DNA of 64,000 nt. Source: Symbiodinium sp. CCMP2592 (taxonomy: Eukaryota > Sar > Dinophyceae > Suessiales > Symbiodiniaceae). The stretch spans positions 1-64,000 of the forward strand of contig CAJNDT010000611.1 in NCBI GenBank assembly GCA_905221615.1, in the 5' to 3' direction. Positions 62,330 through 64,000 of this stretch are shown piece after piece; position 1 is the stretch's first letter; the number at the start of each line of letters is the position of its first letter. The translations under genes and the position numbers were made by a program. Below the pieces are notes generated by a model that saw only the letters and a list, made by a program, of their open reading frames with translations, was not told where the DNA came from and did not search any database.

Positions 62330-62430
62330 CCAAAATCCCTGAATTAAGGAATACACCTTAAATCACATCAGGGATCCTACCATGATTTAAAGTATATTCC
62401 TTAATTAAAGGCTTTTTTGGAAGGTCTGGG
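62330..62430. mobile_element. Family D-related MITE
   Basis: CCCAGACCTTCCAAAATCCC is mirrored by TTTTTTGGAAGGTCTGGG. Confidence 0.8.
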
Positions 62431-62965
62431 AAAAATCTCAAAGCTTCTGAGCATGGCAGTAGTGCTGTGCACATATACACATGAAGTATGTAAGTCACAC
62501 TCCCAATGTAAGTAAACCCTTAACCCTATACACATGTGTAAGAATGAAAATGTGCAAGTGGCACTCTCAGTCCCAATCTAAGTTTAAACCCTATAGGAAA
62601 GTACATGTGAAAACAGAGACAGGCAAACCCTTGGGGCAAGTACACCGTGCATGAGGGCAGGTTCCGTTCGGATCATAGTGCCCAGCATGACGGAAATGGA
62701 ACACTCCACGTCTGGCACGGTCTATGGCGTAAAGTTGAAGGGTTCAGGGTTTAGGGGTTCAGGGGTTTAGTTTTTAGGGGTTTGGGAGTAGGGGCTCCCG
62801 TGCGTAAGCTTTTGGTTTTCGGGAGGGGGTTGCGGCTTAGGAGTTTATGGTTTACCCAAGTTTCACCTGGGGAGGCGGCAAAGGTTGCTCGGCTCACATG
62901 GACTCGATGCGATCAGGTGGCCTCGAGCTGTCTGCGTCTATTGTGCTTTATTGCGGCTTCCAGAA

Positions 62966-63074
62966 CCCTAAGGCTCCATGTGCCCATATAGTATATACTT
63001 AGGCCTGAAAGTGCCTATATAGGGACCCCTTTAAGGCCTAAGTACCTACTGTATGGGTACATGGAGCCTTAGGG
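62966..63074. mobile_element. Family B MITE with a 16-bp flanking duplication
   Basis: CCCTAAGGCTCCATGTGCCC and GGGTACATGGAGCCTTAGGG arms. The same ATTGCGGCTTCCAGAA stands at 62950-62965 and 63075-63090. Confidence 0.85.
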
Positions 63075-63448
63075 ATTGCGGCTTCCAGAAGGGCGCGTCA
63101 AAGCCATTCTATAAGGGGTTCATTATTTGGTGGGTCCTGGGCCTGCTGAATAAGGGCTTAATAAGGCCTGAATAACAGCTTTGGAAGGCTGTAGAGGCTT
63201 GTAAGGGCTTAATAAGGGTCTCATTGAGCTTTTCCATATAGGAGAAACACCACCAAAATAAGAGATTGAGGGGCTTGATTTCTCAACTTTAAGAATTTGA
63301 CAAAAAGGAAAAATATTGAGATTGAGGGGCTCACTTCCTAAATTTAAGAAATTGAAGGGCTCGATTTCCTATTTTGGGGGGTTCTGGTAGGGCTGCTTAC
63401 AAGCTGGGTCAAAAATGGGATGGATATCGTGGCGTTTCAGAAGTCTTG

Positions 63449-63521
63449 GGCTGCCACGCCCGAGTGGACAAGCACATGAGCTGGAATGGGGAGTGCTGCG
63501 GGCTCGAATCCTGATGCGCCT
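63449..63521 (+). tRNA. tRNA-like sequence (class II type), probably a pseudogene or SINE head
   Basis: CGCCCGAGTGG (63457-63467) fits a Leu/Ser A box in 9 of 11 positions. GGCTCGAATCC (63501-63511) fits the B box in 10 of 11. The 33-bp gap between boxes suits a class II tRNA. Acceptor and anticodon stems do not pair well, and I cannot assign an anticodon. A T-rich stretch follows at 63530-63540. Confidence 0.4.
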
Positions 63522-63884
63522 TCATTTCTTGTTTTTGTTGTTTATTTGCTGCCGTTGCGAATTAAGTAATTTGGGTTAAGAAATCCAGGGTACCCTCAAA
63601 TACCGAAACGTTTTTTCCCTAAAGCAAGGTGTGCTTCAAAAAGAAGAAATCGAGCCCCCTCACAAAAATTTAACTGTTTCTTAACCGGCGCTGTCGCTGT
63701 ACCACCACAACAACCCACAGACCAAGTAAGTAGGCATTAACACCCCTAACTGTTCGTGTACTAAGCTCAGGCTGTCTTCCTGTGCGGTTGGCTGCATGTG
63801 CCTGGTTGCCCAAGATAGGGAGTGTGGGCAGGATCATCCAATAGGCGCCGGATTTCGCAAGTTAACCCCGTGTACCTTGATGTA

Positions 63885-63982
63885 AGGGCCTTAACATTAC
63901 AAAAGGGCTTTGGGCTCCTTTTTAGTATAATCACAATAAGAAGCCCTGAGAAATAATAATGGTAACTATTCAAGCTTCTATA
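63885..63982. mobile_element. Family H MITE
   Basis: AAGGGCCTTAACATTACAAAA and TAATGGTAACTATTCAAGC arms; body with AGAAGCCCTGAGAAATAATAA. Confidence 0.55.
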
Positions 63983-64000
63983 TTAACACCAAACTGTAAG

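Overview
The window looks like a nuclear contig from a dinoflagellate, most likely a Symbiodiniaceae-like alga. The evidence is TTTAGGG/CCCTAAA telomere-type motifs scattered throughout, introns with GA, GC and GT donors, a degenerate dinoflagellate spliced-leader relic, and dense short inverted-repeat elements. The species cannot be named from sequence alone.

Region 1 (1-17.7 kb) is GC-rich and coding on the minus strand. A 4,700-codon open frame (3271-17373) encodes a retroelement polyprotein. From its N-terminus it carries a gag-like region, two CCCH zinc fingers, an aspartic-protease motif, an RT thumb/connection plus RNase H, and an integrase (HHCC, D-D-35-E). An RT fingers/palm module with YVDD follows only after the integrase, then a Tpt1/KptA-type RNA 2'-phosphotransferase-like domain and a C2H2 finger. 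The reverse transcriptase is therefore split and out of order. A second open frame in the -1 register (3340 down to the window edge, no stop inside the window) carries RanBP2-like zinc fingers, a membrane segment, a SWIM-type zinc finger and a PLD/HKD-like nuclease fold. About 300 bp upstream of the polyprotein start, in the sense direction, is a 14-nt spliced-leader match with one extra T. This suggests the locus is a reverse-transcribed, trans-spliced mRNA.

Region 2 (17.7-40.9 kb and 46-64 kb) is mostly non-coding. It is packed with about 80-140 bp palindromic MITE-like elements of at least a dozen families, called A to V here. Many are nested in each other. Between them lie microsatellites, minisatellites and telomere-like tracts. 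Some telomere-like tracts are flanked by exact 8-13 bp direct repeats, so they look inserted. A few open stretches may be exons but are not recognisable. A class II tRNA-like Pol III promoter pair lies near 63.5 kb.

Region 3 (about 41.2-45.8 kb, minus strand) holds a spliced gene for a kelch beta-propeller protein ending in Cys-paired lectin-like repeats. Its introns are themselves inverted-repeat elements flanked by 4-bp target duplications. Removing each element with one duplication copy rejoins the reading frame and completes kelch or lectin motifs. The donor dinucleotide (GA, GC or GT) comes from the duplication or from the second half of an AGGA duplication. This is an introner system caught in several states, including one element with another MITE nested inside it and a related element outside the gene.
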